DNA of 64,000 nt from Actinomycetales bacterium SN12. GTDB lineage: Bacteria > Actinomycetota > Actinomycetes > Actinomycetales > Microbacteriaceae. Under the pieces are notes generated by a model. The model saw nothing but the letters and a program-made list of their open reading frames with translations, was not told the DNA's origin and ran no database searches. Made by a program: the position numbers and the translations under genes. Of the stretch, positions 39,622 to 48,062 are shown piece after piece. Where the stretch lies: NCBI GenBank assembly GCA_002837415.1, contig PJCV01000007.1, positions 86,191-150,190 on the forward strand, in the 5' to 3' direction. Position 1 is the stretch's first letter. Each line of letters starts with the position of its first letter.

Positions 39622-41124
39622 TCACCCGGCCCGAAGGGTCGCCCAGAGCTCAGCTCGCGCCGGGAACGAGGCGAGGTCAGCGCCGAGAAGCGACGCGGCC
39701 TGGGCGATCCGTGCACGCAGAGTGTGGCGATGGATGCCCAGCGCCGCCGCGGTCTGCTCGGAACGGGTGTCGTGCTCGAGCCAGACCCGCAGGGTGCGCT
39801 CGAGGCCGGCGCCGGTCGTCGCATCGTGCGCGCGCAGCGGCGCGAGCCTCGTGCGGGCCAGGGTGCGCGTCTCGGCCGACACGACGGCGTCGAGCACACC
39901 ACCTGACGCGACGTCGAGGTATTCGATCACCCGGTCGCCGCCCGATCGCCGCAGCGCGGTCATCGCCTGCGCGTGCGCGTGGGAGAACTCGCTGTACCCG
40001 GCGGGCGCTGAGACGCCGATCCGGATGCCGAATCGCTCGGCGACCTGATCGAGCAGGCCTCGCGATGCCGCCCCGAGGCAGATCGTCAGCCCGTCGGCAT
40101 CCTCCGCCACGAACGACACGGTGCCGCCGACCGCACGCTGTCGCTCGAACCAGCCCACCATCGCGTCGACGGGCCCGGCGTCCGCGTTCGCGACGATCAT
40201 CGGCGCCGGCGGCAGTGCGCCGAGCGTGCGCCGGGCGAGTTCCGGGTCGTCGGCGCGCAGCGACGCGAGCAGCTGGGTGTGCATGCGCCTGCGGCCGCGC
40301 GCGAGCTGCTCGCTCTGCTCGAGCGACAGGCCGGCCATGGCGATGGCCGTGGTGATGATTCCTCGCGCCTCCGCGTCGATGACGCTGAGGTCCACCCCGA
40401 TCACACCCTTCAGCTGACCCGTGCGGCCGAACGTGAAGAGCGTGACCGTGTGCTCGCCGGCGTCGAGAGACCGGCTCGCGGTCGTTCCCCTCGCCAGCAT
40501 CTCGGCCACAGCATCCGCCACGGCGTCAGCGTCGCCGTCGAGAGCGGCCGGATGCTGCTGCGCGATCGCCCCGCTCGAGTCGAAGAGCCCCACCCAGCAG
40601 CCGAGGCGGCGGGCGAGCTCGGCGAGGGTCGCCTCGAGGCCCCGGGGACGCAGGGCCGCCACGGCCAGCGCGCGCTGCACCTCGAGCGCCCACGAGCGCC
40701 GGGCGTAAGCGTGCGTGGCCATCGCCTCGGCGTGCGCGCGAGCGATGGCGAGGAAGGGGATGTCGTACGGCACGTCGAACAGCGCGAGCCCGGCGTCGGC
40801 GCAGGCGGCGATGAGCTCGTCGGACGGCCCGAGGCGGTGAACGCCCGACCCGAATCCGAGCGCCAGCACGCCGCGTCGCACCAGGCGGTCGACGTACGCC
40901 GTGGCGCCCGCTGCGTCGCTGTCGGCGAACTGGCTGCCGGTCGTGAGCAGCACGAGATCGTCGGCGAGGAAGGGCGTCGGGTCGACGAGATCGGAATTGT
41001 GCACCCAGCGCACCGGCAGATCGAGCGCGCCGTCGGCGAGTGCGGTCTCGGGGGAGAGGAGGCTGAGTCGCAGCTCGGCGTGCCCGAGCAGAGTGCGCAG
41101 GGTCGGGGTGGTGGCGGTGTCCAC
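39622..41124 (-). CDS. PucR-family transcriptional regulator
   Basis: The 500-residue protein has an N-terminal purine-catabolism PucR domain (LRTLLGHAELRLSLL...DLVLLTTGSQFADSD...GVLALGFGSG), a GGDEF-like CdaR middle region and a C-terminal PucR-type HTH (LRVWLEHDTRSEQTAAALGI, HRHTLRARIAQAASLLG). PucR/CdaR proteins usually control neighbouring catabolic genes in response to a metabolite. It is divergent from the GABA/putrescine cluster, with an inverted repeat between them. The GTG at 41124 has AAGGA upstream. Longer in-frame sequence antisense to gabT was rejected. Confidence 0.92.
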   Translation of the reverse strand: MDTATTPTLRTLLGHAELRLSLLSPETALADGALDLPVRWVHNSDLVDPTPFLADDLVLLTTGSQFADSDAAGATAYVDRLVRRGVLALGFGSGVHRLGPSDELIAACADAGLALFDVPYDIPFLAIARAHAEAMATHAYARRSWALEVQRALAVAALRPRGLEATLAELARRLGCWVGLFDSSGAIAQQHPAALDGDADAVADAVAEMLARGTTASRSLDAGEHTVTLFTFGRTGQLKGVIGVDLSVIDAEARGIITTAIAMAGLSLEQSEQLARGRRRMHTQLLASLRADDPELARRTLGALPPAPMIVANADAGPVDAMVGWFERQRAVGGTVSFVAEDADGLTICLGAASRGLLDQVAERFGIRIGVSAPAGYSEFSHAHAQAMTALRRSGGDRVIEYLDVASGGVLDAVVSAETRTLARTRLAPLRAHDATTGAGLERTLRVWLEHDTRSEQTAAALGIHRHTLRARIAQAASLLGADLASFPARAELWATLRAG

Positions 41125-41139
41125 GCTCTGGTCCTTGAG

Positions 41140-41183
41140 GAGTTGTACAGAATGGCGAAGCTGATCCGGCAAGTGTACAACTC
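41140..41183 (+). promoter_or_regulatory. inverted-repeat operator between the PucR regulator and gabT
   Basis: GAGTTGTACA (41140-41149) and TGTACAACTC (41174-41183) are perfect 10-base inverted arms, 34 bases centre to centre. Each contains the sub-palindrome TTGTACA(A). It lies 16-40 bases from the regulator start and just upstream of the gabT -10 box. Confidence 0.65.
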
Positions 41184-41211
41184 GGCGAATGCGTCGGATG
41201 GATGCGGGTCG

Positions 41212-41217
41212 TAGCCT
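41212..41217 (+). promoter_or_regulatory. -10 box of a probable leaderless promoter for gabT
   Basis: TAGCCT ends exactly 6 nt before the ATG at 41224; the right arm of the inverted repeat lies about 28 bases upstream, near the -35 position. Confidence 0.45.
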
Positions 41218-41223
41218 CGCCTC

Positions 41224-42582
41224 ATGACCCTCATCGACGAGACCTCCACGATTCCTGCAGGCGGACCGACCCTCGAGCAGGTCCGTCGTGTCGTCACCGA
41301 GCTGCCGGGGCCCCGCTCCGCCGCGATCCTCGCCCGCAAGGCCGACGCGGTCGCCGCGGGCGTCGCGCACTCCATGCCCGTCTCGGTCGTGGCCGCCGGC
41401 GGCGGTGTCGTCGTCGACGCCGACGGCAACTCGCTCATCGACCTCGGTTCCGGTATCGCCGTGACGAGCGTCGGGAACGCGCACCCCAAGGTCGCCGCCG
41501 CCGTCGCCGCCCAGGCCGCGCAGTTCACGCACACCTGCTTCATGGTCTCGCCGTACGAGTCGTACGTGGATGTGGCCGAGGCCCTGAACCGCCTCACCCC
41601 CGGTGACTTCGCGAAGAAGACGGCCCTGTTCAACTCGGGCGCCGAGGCCGTCGAAAACGCCATAAAGATCGCCCGCAAGCACACCGGTCGCCAGGCTGTC
41701 GTCGCCTTCGATCACGGCTACCACGGACGCACCAACCTCACCATGGCGCTCACCGCCAAGTCGATGCCCTACAAGGCCGGCTTCGGCCCGTTCGCGCCCG
41801 AGGTCTACCGCGTGCCCGGCTCGTACCCCTTCCGCGACGGCCTGAGCGGCGCCGAGGCTGCCAAGCGAGCCATCACGCTCATCGAGAAGCAGATCGGCGC
41901 TGACAGCCTGGCCGCCGTCATCATCGAGCCCATTCAGGGCGAGGGCGGCTTCATCGTCCCCGCCGACGGCTTCCTCGACGCGGTCGTGGCCTGGTGCCGC
42001 GACAACGGCGTGGTGTTCATCGCCGACGAGGTGCAGACCGGGTTCGCCCGCACGGGCGCGATGTTCGCCAGCGAGATCTTCGGCATCGAGCCCGACCTCA
42101 TCACCACCGCCAAGGGCATCGCCGCGGGCCTGCCGCTCGCCGGCGTCACCGGCCGCGCCGAGATCATGGACGCGGCTCACGCCGGCGGCCTCGGGGGCAC
42201 CTACGGTGGCAACCCGATCGCCTGCGCCGCCGCGCTCGCCGCGATCGACGCGTTCGAGAACGACGGGCTCGTCGAGCGTGCCCAGCAGATCGGTGCCGTG
42301 CTCACCGAGCGCCTCCGCGCGATCCGCGAGAACGACCCCCGCCTGGGTGACATCCGCGGCCACGGCGCCATGATCGCGGTCGAGTTCGTCGACCCCGAGA
42401 CGGGTGCTCCGGATGCCGCGCTGACCGCAGCCGTCGCCAAGGCCTGCGTGGCCGAGGGCGTCATCATCCTCACCTGCGGAACGTTCGGCAACGTCATCCG
42501 CTTCCTGCCGCCGCTGTCGATTGGCGACGACCTGCTGAACGAGGGCATCGACGTCCTCGCCACCGCGCTCGAGCGCGCCTGA
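41224..42582 (+). CDS. gabT: 4-aminobutyrate aminotransferase
   Basis: The 452-residue class III aminotransferase converts GABA and 2-oxoglutarate to succinate semialdehyde and glutamate. Motifs present are the NSGAEAVENAIKIARKHTGR cofactor loop, FIADEVQTGFARTGAMF with the PLP-binding Asp, and ITTAKGIAAGLPLAGVTGR with the Schiff-base lysine. It is the first gene of the putative putrescine/GABA cluster. A hairpin follows it at 42587. Confidence 0.94.
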   Translation: MTLIDETSTIPAGGPTLEQVRRVVTELPGPRSAAILARKADAVAAGVAHSMPVSVVAAGGGVVVDADGNSLIDLGSGIAVTSVGNAHPKVAAAVAAQAAQFTHTCFMVSPYESYVDVAEALNRLTPGDFAKKTALFNSGAEAVENAIKIARKHTGRQAVVAFDHGYHGRTNLTMALTAKSMPYKAGFGPFAPEVYRVPGSYPFRDGLSGAEAAKRAITLIEKQIGADSLAAVIIEPIQGEGGFIVPADGFLDAVVAWCRDNGVVFIADEVQTGFARTGAMFASEIFGIEPDLITTAKGIAAGLPLAGVTGRAEIMDAAHAGGLGGTYGGNPIACAAALAAIDAFENDGLVERAQQIGAVLTERLRAIRENDPRLGDIRGHGAMIAVEFVDPETGAPDAALTAAVAKACVAEGVIILTCGTFGNVIRFLPPLSIGDDLLNEGIDVLATALERA

Positions 42583-42586
42583 GACG

Positions 42587-42629
42587 GTCGGCCGCGACCC
42601 TGGTCGGGGGATCAGGGGTCGCGGCCGAC
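42587..42629 (+). terminator. hairpin between gabT and the amine oxidase gene
   Basis: GTCGGCCGCGACCCTG pairs with CAGGGGTCGCGGCCGAC over about 16 bp around a 10-base loop. It has no T tract, so it may attenuate or process the transcript instead of ending it. Confidence 0.55.
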
Positions 42630-42668
42630 ACATATTCGACACACATTCCGCATCAAAGGAGATCACCC

Positions 42669-44048
42669 ATGGCAGAGCACGAGATCACGCGCGACGTCGT
42701 CATCGTCGGCGCCGGAGCAGCCGGCACCACCGCGGCGAACGAGCTGCGCAAGGCCGGCCTGTCGGTCGCCGTGCTCGAGGCGCGTGACCGGGTCGGCGGG
42801 CGCCTGTGGACCGACCAGATCGAGGGCGCGATGCTCGAGCTCGGCGGCCAGTGGGTCTCGCCCGATCAGGATGCCCTGAAGGAGACCATCGTCGAGCTGG
42901 GCCTTGAGACCTTCGACCGCTACCGCGACGGCGACAGCGTCTACGTCGGCCCCGACGGCACGCTGCACCGCTTCACGGGTGAGATGTTCCCCGTGTCGGC
43001 CGAGACCGAGGCCGTGATCGCCGAGATCACCGAGCGCCTCGACGCGATGGTGGCCGAGATCGAACCCGACCGCCCGTGGGAGCACCCCAGCGCCGCGGAG
43101 TGGGACACGATCACCTGGGACGCCTGGCTGCGCCAGCAGACCGATGACGACGAGGCCGTGCTCAACCTCGCCTTCGCCACCGGGTCTGCCATGCTCACCA
43201 AGCCCACCCACGCGTTCTCGCTGCTGCAGTCGCTGCTCATGGCGGCATCCGCCGGGTCCTACTCCAACCTCGTCGACGCGGACTTCATCCTCGACAAGCG
43301 CGTCGTCGGCGGCCTGCAGCAGGTTCCGCAGCTGCTCGCCGAACGCCTCGGCGATGACGTCTTCCTGAACCAGCCCGTGCGCACGCTGGAGTGGTCCGAA
43401 GACGGAGTCGTCGCGCACGCCGACGGCATGACCGTCCGCGCCCGGCACGCGATCCTCGCGCACGCCCCGGTGCTGTACGACCGGATCTCGTTCGTGCCGC
43501 CGCTGCCGCGTCGCCAGCACCAGCTGCACCAGCACCTCTCGATGGGCTTCGTCATCAAGGTGCACGCGGTGTACGACCGCCCGTTCTGGCGCGAGCAGGG
43601 TCTGAGCGGCACCGCATTCAGCCCGTACGAGCTCTCGCACGAGGCGTACGACAACACCAACCACGGCGACGAGCGCGGCACCCTGGTCGGATTCGTCAGC
43701 GACCAGAACGCCGACGACCTGTTCACCCTGAGCGCCGAGGAGCGCAAGGAGCGCATCCTCGAGTCGCTGTCGCACTACTACGGGCCCGAGGCGAAGAACC
43801 CGGTGGTCTACTACGAGAGCGACTGGGGCAGCGAGGAGTGGACCCGCGGCGCCTACGCCGCGAGCTTCGACATGGGCGGCCTGCACCGCTACGGCGCCGA
43901 CCTGCGCGCCGCCGTCGGGCCGATCCACTTCGCCTGCAGCGACATGGCCGGCGCCGGCTACCAGCACGTCGACGGCGCGATCCGCATGGGCCGCCTCGCG
44001 GCCGCACAGATCATCGAGAAGGCCGACACCGGAAGCAGCGGAGCATGA
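42669..44048 (+). CDS. FAD-dependent amine oxidase, probably putrescine oxidase
   Basis: The 459-residue protein is a flavin monoamine oxidase: the dinucleotide-binding motif VIVGAGAAGTTAANELRKAG, the EARDRVGGRLWT motif and the C-terminal FAD motif GAGYQHVDGAIRMGRLAA are present. It resembles putrescine oxidases of Rhodococcus and Kocuria, which form 4-aminobutanal, H2O2 and ammonia. The neighbours (GABA aminotransferase, two aldehyde dehydrogenases, a permease) fit a putrescine route, but the substrate is inferred. AAAGGAG precedes the ATG. The stop overlaps the next start by 4 bases. Confidence 0.85.
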   Translation: MAEHEITRDVVIVGAGAAGTTAANELRKAGLSVAVLEARDRVGGRLWTDQIEGAMLELGGQWVSPDQDALKETIVELGLETFDRYRDGDSVYVGPDGTLHRFTGEMFPVSAETEAVIAEITERLDAMVAEIEPDRPWEHPSAAEWDTITWDAWLRQQTDDDEAVLNLAFATGSAMLTKPTHAFSLLQSLLMAASAGSYSNLVDADFILDKRVVGGLQQVPQLLAERLGDDVFLNQPVRTLEWSEDGVVAHADGMTVRARHAILAHAPVLYDRISFVPPLPRRQHQLHQHLSMGFVIKVHAVYDRPFWREQGLSGTAFSPYELSHEAYDNTNHGDERGTLVGFVSDQNADDLFTLSAEERKERILESLSHYYGPEAKNPVVYYESDWGSEEWTRGAYAASFDMGGLHRYGADLRAAVGPIHFACSDMAGAGYQHVDGAIRMGRLAAAQIIEKADTGSSGA

Positions 44049-44938
44049 GCGGGTCGATCGTCGTCGGGTACACGGCGACGGACGAGGGGGCCGACGCCCT
44101 CGCTCTCGGTGCGAGGCTCGCGCGCAGCATCGACGCGCACCTCGATCTCGTCATCGTGCTTCCGCCCGAAGGCACCCGCAGCTCGGCCGTCGTTCCCCCG
44201 GAGCGCGCTTTCGAGGCACACGTGCGCGCGCAGGCCGAGGAGTGGCTGCGGGCAGCCGTCGCTCAGGTGCCCGCCGACGTCCGCTGCCTCGGGCACGTGC
44301 GGTTCAACGAATCCTTCGCCGAGGGCATCATCGCCGCGGGCGAGGAGTTCGACGCACGGCTCCTGGTCATCGGAGCGGCCAACGGCACGACTCTCGGCCG
44401 CCACCGCCTCGGCTCCGTCGCCTCCGAGCTCGTGCACTCCTCGCCGATCCCCGTGGCGCTGGCACCTGCCGGCTCGCGCGACAACGCCGACGCCGAGACG
44501 TCGATCCCGCGCGTCACGGCCGCCGTCGGCACGCGCGCCGGCGCAGACGCGGTGGTCGACTCGGCTGCGCGCCTCGCGGCAGCCGCCCACGGCACGCTGC
44601 GTCTCGTCTCGCTCGTGCCGTTCGACGTGCCCGCCGGCCTCGACACCGGCGCGATCACCCTCGCGCAGAACGCGCACGGAGAGGACGTGCTCGCCCAGGT
44701 GCGGGCATCCCTTCCCGATGACGTCGCCGCCGAGGTCGAGCGCGCGGCAGGCGACAGCGTCGAAGACGCCGTGGCGCACCTGCGCTGGCATCCGGGAGAG
44801 GTCATCGTGGTGGGCTCCAGCAGGCTCGCCCAGCCCCGCCGTCTCTTCCTGGGCTCGACCGCGGCGAAGATGCTGCACGAGCTTCCCGTACCCATGATCG
44901 TCGTCCCGCGCGCACGCGCTGAAGCAGGAGAACGTTGA
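44045..44938 (+). CDS. tandem universal stress protein
   Basis: The 297-residue protein has two UspA domains, residues ~1-145 (SIVVGYTATDEGADALALGA...VIGAANGTTLGRHRLGSVAS) and ~150-295 (RVTAAVGTRAGADAVV...VVGSSRLAQ...LFLGSTAAKM). The end of each carries the Gly/Ser nucleotide-binding loop. It overlaps the oxidase stop (ATGA) and the permease start, so it is translated as part of the cluster. A role in coping with H2O2 or aldehyde from the amine oxidase, or in controlling the adjacent permease, is conjecture. Confidence 0.9.
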   Translation: MSGSIVVGYTATDEGADALALGARLARSIDAHLDLVIVLPPEGTRSSAVVPPERAFEAHVRAQAEEWLRAAVAQVPADVRCLGHVRFNESFAEGIIAAGEEFDARLLVIGAANGTTLGRHRLGSVASELVHSSPIPVALAPAGSRDNADAETSIPRVTAAVGTRAGADAVVDSAARLAAAAHGTLRLVSLVPFDVPAGLDTGAITLAQNAHGEDVLAQVRASLPDDVAAEVERAAGDSVEDAVAHLRWHPGEVIVVGSSRLAQPRRLFLGSTAAKMLHELPVPMIVVPRARAEAGER

Positions 44939-46503
44939 TGTCCAGCACCGATCGGGCGATGGCGCCCGACTCCGGAGTCACGACCGGAATCTCCCGCAAG
45001 GGCCTCAGCGTCGGCACCGTCGGCGTTCTCGGCGCCCTCGTGATGGGCATCTCGTGCATCGCCCCGGCCTACACCTACACCGCCGGGATCGGCGGCGCGG
45101 TGGGCGCGGTCGGGTTCCAGGTGCCCGCCATCCTGCTGCTCGGCTTCATCCCGATGCTGCTCGTCGCCTTCGGGTACCGCGAGCTCAACAAGGCCATGCC
45201 CGACTCGGGCACGAGCTTCACCTGGGCCACCCGCGCGTTCGGGCCGTACGTCGGGTGGATGGCCGGGTGGGGACTGATCGTCGCGACGATCCTCGTGCTG
45301 TCGAACCTCGCCGGCATCGCCGTCGACTTCCTCTTCCTGCTGATCTCGCAGATCTCCGGCAACGAGGAGATCGCGTCCATCACGCGCAACCCCTTCGTGA
45401 ACGTCGCGGTGTGCCTCATCTTCGTCGCGCTCGCCACCTGGGTGTCGTACCGCGACGTGTCGACCTCGCAGAAGCTGCAGTACGGCCTGGTGGCCTTCCA
45501 GGTCGTGATCCTCGTGCTCTTCGCCGTGATGGCGATCGTCGAGACCGTGCAGGGCGGCGCCTTCGAGGCGAACCTGCCGGAGTTCGCGTGGTTCAACCCG
45601 TTCGAGATCCAGGGCGGACTCTCGATGATCGTGATGGGTCTCTCGGCATCCGTCTTCATGTTCTGGGGGTGGGATGTCACCCTCACGATGAACGAGGAGG
45701 CGAAGGATCCCGAGCGCACGCCGGGTCGAGCCGCCATGCTCACCGTGCTCTCGATCATCGCGATCTACCTGCTGCTCACCATCAGCAGCCTGATGTACTC
45801 CGGGATCGGCGACAAGGGCCTCGGCCTCACCAACGAGGACATCGGCGGCAACGTGTTCTTCGCGCTCTCCGGTCCGGTGATGGGGGGCCTGGCCTTCCTG
45901 CTCTCGCTCGCCGTGCTCACCTCGTCGGCCTCGTCACTGCAGTCGACCTTCATCTCGCCCGCACGGACTCTGCTTGCGATGGGCCACTACGGCGCGATGC
46001 CCAAGAAGTTCGCGCGGGTCAACCCGCGCTTCTTCACCCCGGGCTACGCGACGATCGCCTCCGCGTTCGTCGCCGGCGGCTTCTACGCCGTGATGCGCTT
46101 CCTCAGCGAGGACGCACTGTGGGACACCATCCTCGCGCTGGGCATGATGATCTGCTTCTACTACGGCATCACCGCCCTCGCCTGCGTGTGGTACTTCCGC
46201 CGCCAGTGGTTCGACTCGGGCAAGGACTTCTTCTTCAAGTTCGCCAGCCCGCTCGTCGGCGGCGTCATCCTGCTCGTGCTCTTCGTGATCACCGCGGTCG
46301 ACAGCCTCGCGCCCGACTACGGATCGATCGCCATCGGCGTCGACGCCAACGGCGAGGGCGGCATCGGCATCGTGTTCTTCATCGGCGTCGGCCTGCTCGT
46401 CTTCGGCGTGGTGCTGATGTTCGTCCAGCGGATCTTCGCCCCCGCCTTCTTCCGCGGTGAGACGCTGGGAGTGGACGCCCCGCCCAGCGCTCGCCAGCGC
46501 TGA
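44938..46503 (+). CDS. APC-family amino acid/polyamine permease
   Basis: The 521-residue protein has about 12-14 membrane spans and the APC pattern (MGISCIAPAYTYTAGIGGAV, YRELNKAMPDSGTSFTWATR, MGLSASVFMFWGWDVTLTMN, LTSSASSLQSTFISPARTLL). By context it imports GABA or putrescine. The ATG at 44938 overlaps the usp stop by one base; a TTG three bases upstream is an alternative. Confidence 0.9.
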   Translation: MSSTDRAMAPDSGVTTGISRKGLSVGTVGVLGALVMGISCIAPAYTYTAGIGGAVGAVGFQVPAILLLGFIPMLLVAFGYRELNKAMPDSGTSFTWATRAFGPYVGWMAGWGLIVATILVLSNLAGIAVDFLFLLISQISGNEEIASITRNPFVNVAVCLIFVALATWVSYRDVSTSQKLQYGLVAFQVVILVLFAVMAIVETVQGGAFEANLPEFAWFNPFEIQGGLSMIVMGLSASVFMFWGWDVTLTMNEEAKDPERTPGRAAMLTVLSIIAIYLLLTISSLMYSGIGDKGLGLTNEDIGGNVFFALSGPVMGGLAFLLSLAVLTSSASSLQSTFISPARTLLAMGHYGAMPKKFARVNPRFFTPGYATIASAFVAGGFYAVMRFLSEDALWDTILALGMMICFYYGITALACVWYFRRQWFDSGKDFFFKFASPLVGGVILLVLFVITAVDSLAPDYGSIAIGVDANGEGGIGIVFFIGVGLLVFGVVLMFVQRIFAPAFFRGETLGVDAPPSARQR

Positions 46504-46526
46504 CCATCCCTCCCCACAGAATCGAG

Positions 46527-48002
46527 ATGAACATGACACTCGCATCGAACGAGCAGGAACTCCTCTCCCGCGTCCCCGGCGGCCTCTTCATCGGCGGTCA
46601 GTGGACGGATGCCGAGGAGGGGCGCACCTTCGACGTGCGCGACCCCGCGACCAACGAGGTGATCGCGTCGATCGCCGACGCGACGCCCGGCGACGGCATC
46701 CGGGCTCTCGACGCCGCCGTCGCCGCGCAGGATGCCTGGGCGGCCACCGCCCCGCGCACCCGCAGCGACATCCTGCGTCGCGCCTTCGACCTCGTGCAGC
46801 AGCACAAGGAGGACCTCGCGCTGCTGATGACCCTCGAGATGGGCAAGCCGCTGGCGGAGGCGCGCGGCGAGGTCGTCTACGGCGGCGAGTTCCTGCGCTG
46901 GTTCAGCGAGGAGGCCGTGCGCATCAGCGGCCGCTACGGCAGCAACCCCGAGGGCACCGGCCAGATGATCGTGTCGCAGCGCCCCGTCGGCCCGTCCTTC
47001 TTCGTCACGCCGTGGAACTTCCCGTTCGCGATGGCGACGCGGAAGATCGCGCCCGCGCTCGCGGCCGGCTGCACGGTGATCATCAAGCCCCCGGCGCTGA
47101 CCCCGCTGACCACGATCTTCTTCACCAAGCTGCTGGAGGAGGCTGGCCTGCCCGCCGGTGTCGTCAACGTCGTGCAGACCTCGCGCTCCGGCGCGCTGTC
47201 GGGCCCGATCATCGGCGACCCGCGTCTGCGCAAGCTGTCGTTCACCGGCTCGACCGAGGTCGGCCGCAAGCTCATCGCGCAGGCGGCCGACGGCGTCCTG
47301 CGCGTGTCGATGGAGCTGGGCGGCAACGCTCCGTTCGTCGTCTTCGAGGACGCGGATCTCGACAAGGCCGTGGACGGCGCGATGGCGGCGAAGTTCCGCA
47401 ACATCGGCCAGGCGTGCACGGCAGCCAACCGCTTCATCGTGCACCAGGACGTGGCCGAGGAGTTCGGTCGCCGCGTCTCGGAGCGCGTGCAGGCGATGAA
47501 GATCGGCCGCGGCACGGAAGACGGTGTGGCCATCGGGCCGCTGATCGACGAGGACGCCGTCGCCAAGGCGCAGGAGCTCGTCGGCGACGCCGTCGACCGC
47601 GGTGCGCGCGTGCTGGCCGGCGGCAAGGCCGTCGAGGGCACCGGCACGTTCTACGAGCCGACCGTGCTCACGGATGTGGTCGCCGGCAGCGCGATCCTCC
47701 GCGAGGAGATCTTCGGACCGGTGCTCGCCATCGCCACCTTCGCCGATGAGGCGGAGGCGGTGCGTCTCGCGAACGACACCGAGTACGGGCTGGTCTCGTA
47801 CGTGTTCACCGAGGACCTCGGCCGCGGACACCGGATGATCGATGCGCTGGAGACGGGCATGATGGGGCTGAACGTGGGTGTCGTCTCGAACGCCGCCGCC
47901 CCCTTCGGCGGCGTCAAGCAGTCCGGCATCGGCCGTGAAGGCGGCGCCGAGGGCATCCACGAGTACCTGTCGACCAAGTACACCCTGATTCCGAACAGCT
48001 GA
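46527..48002 (+). CDS. gabD: succinate-semialdehyde dehydrogenase (NAD(P)-dependent aldehyde dehydrogenase)
   Basis: The 491-residue aldehyde dehydrogenase has the SSADH-like pattern: VTPWNFPFAMATRKIAPALA, cofactor loop FTGSTEVGRKL, the general base in SMELGGNAPFVV, and the nucleophilic cysteine in NIGQACTAANRF. SSADH oxidises succinate semialdehyde from GabT to succinate. It follows the permease after 23 bases. Confidence 0.9.
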   Translation: MNMTLASNEQELLSRVPGGLFIGGQWTDAEEGRTFDVRDPATNEVIASIADATPGDGIRALDAAVAAQDAWAATAPRTRSDILRRAFDLVQQHKEDLALLMTLEMGKPLAEARGEVVYGGEFLRWFSEEAVRISGRYGSNPEGTGQMIVSQRPVGPSFFVTPWNFPFAMATRKIAPALAAGCTVIIKPPALTPLTTIFFTKLLEEAGLPAGVVNVVQTSRSGALSGPIIGDPRLRKLSFTGSTEVGRKLIAQAADGVLRVSMELGGNAPFVVFEDADLDKAVDGAMAAKFRNIGQACTAANRFIVHQDVAEEFGRRVSERVQAMKIGRGTEDGVAIGPLIDEDAVAKAQELVGDAVDRGARVLAGGKAVEGTGTFYEPTVLTDVVAGSAILREEIFGPVLAIATFADEAEAVRLANDTEYGLVSYVFTEDLGRGHRMIDALETGMMGLNVGVVSNAAAPFGGVKQSGIGREGGAEGIHEYLSTKYTLIPNS

Positions 48003-48007
48003 CCCGA

Positions 48008-48042
48008 CTGGTGGGCCCCCGACATCGTCGAGGGCCCACCAG
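48008..48042 (+). terminator. hairpin between the two aldehyde dehydrogenase genes
   Basis: CTGGTGGGCCC and GGGCCCACCAG pair perfectly over 11 bp around a 13-base loop, followed by CCTTTACG. The second dehydrogenase begins 20 bases later, so it probably attenuates rather than ends the transcript. Confidence 0.5.
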
Positions 48043-48062
48043 CCTTTACGAGAGGAACCGAC

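Noticed and set aside
39622..42666. An apparent 1014-residue protein covering the PucR regulator plus sequence antisense to gabT
   Set aside because: Only the part ending at 41124 is conserved; the upstream part is antisense to gabT and lies beyond a GTG with a good ribosome binding site.
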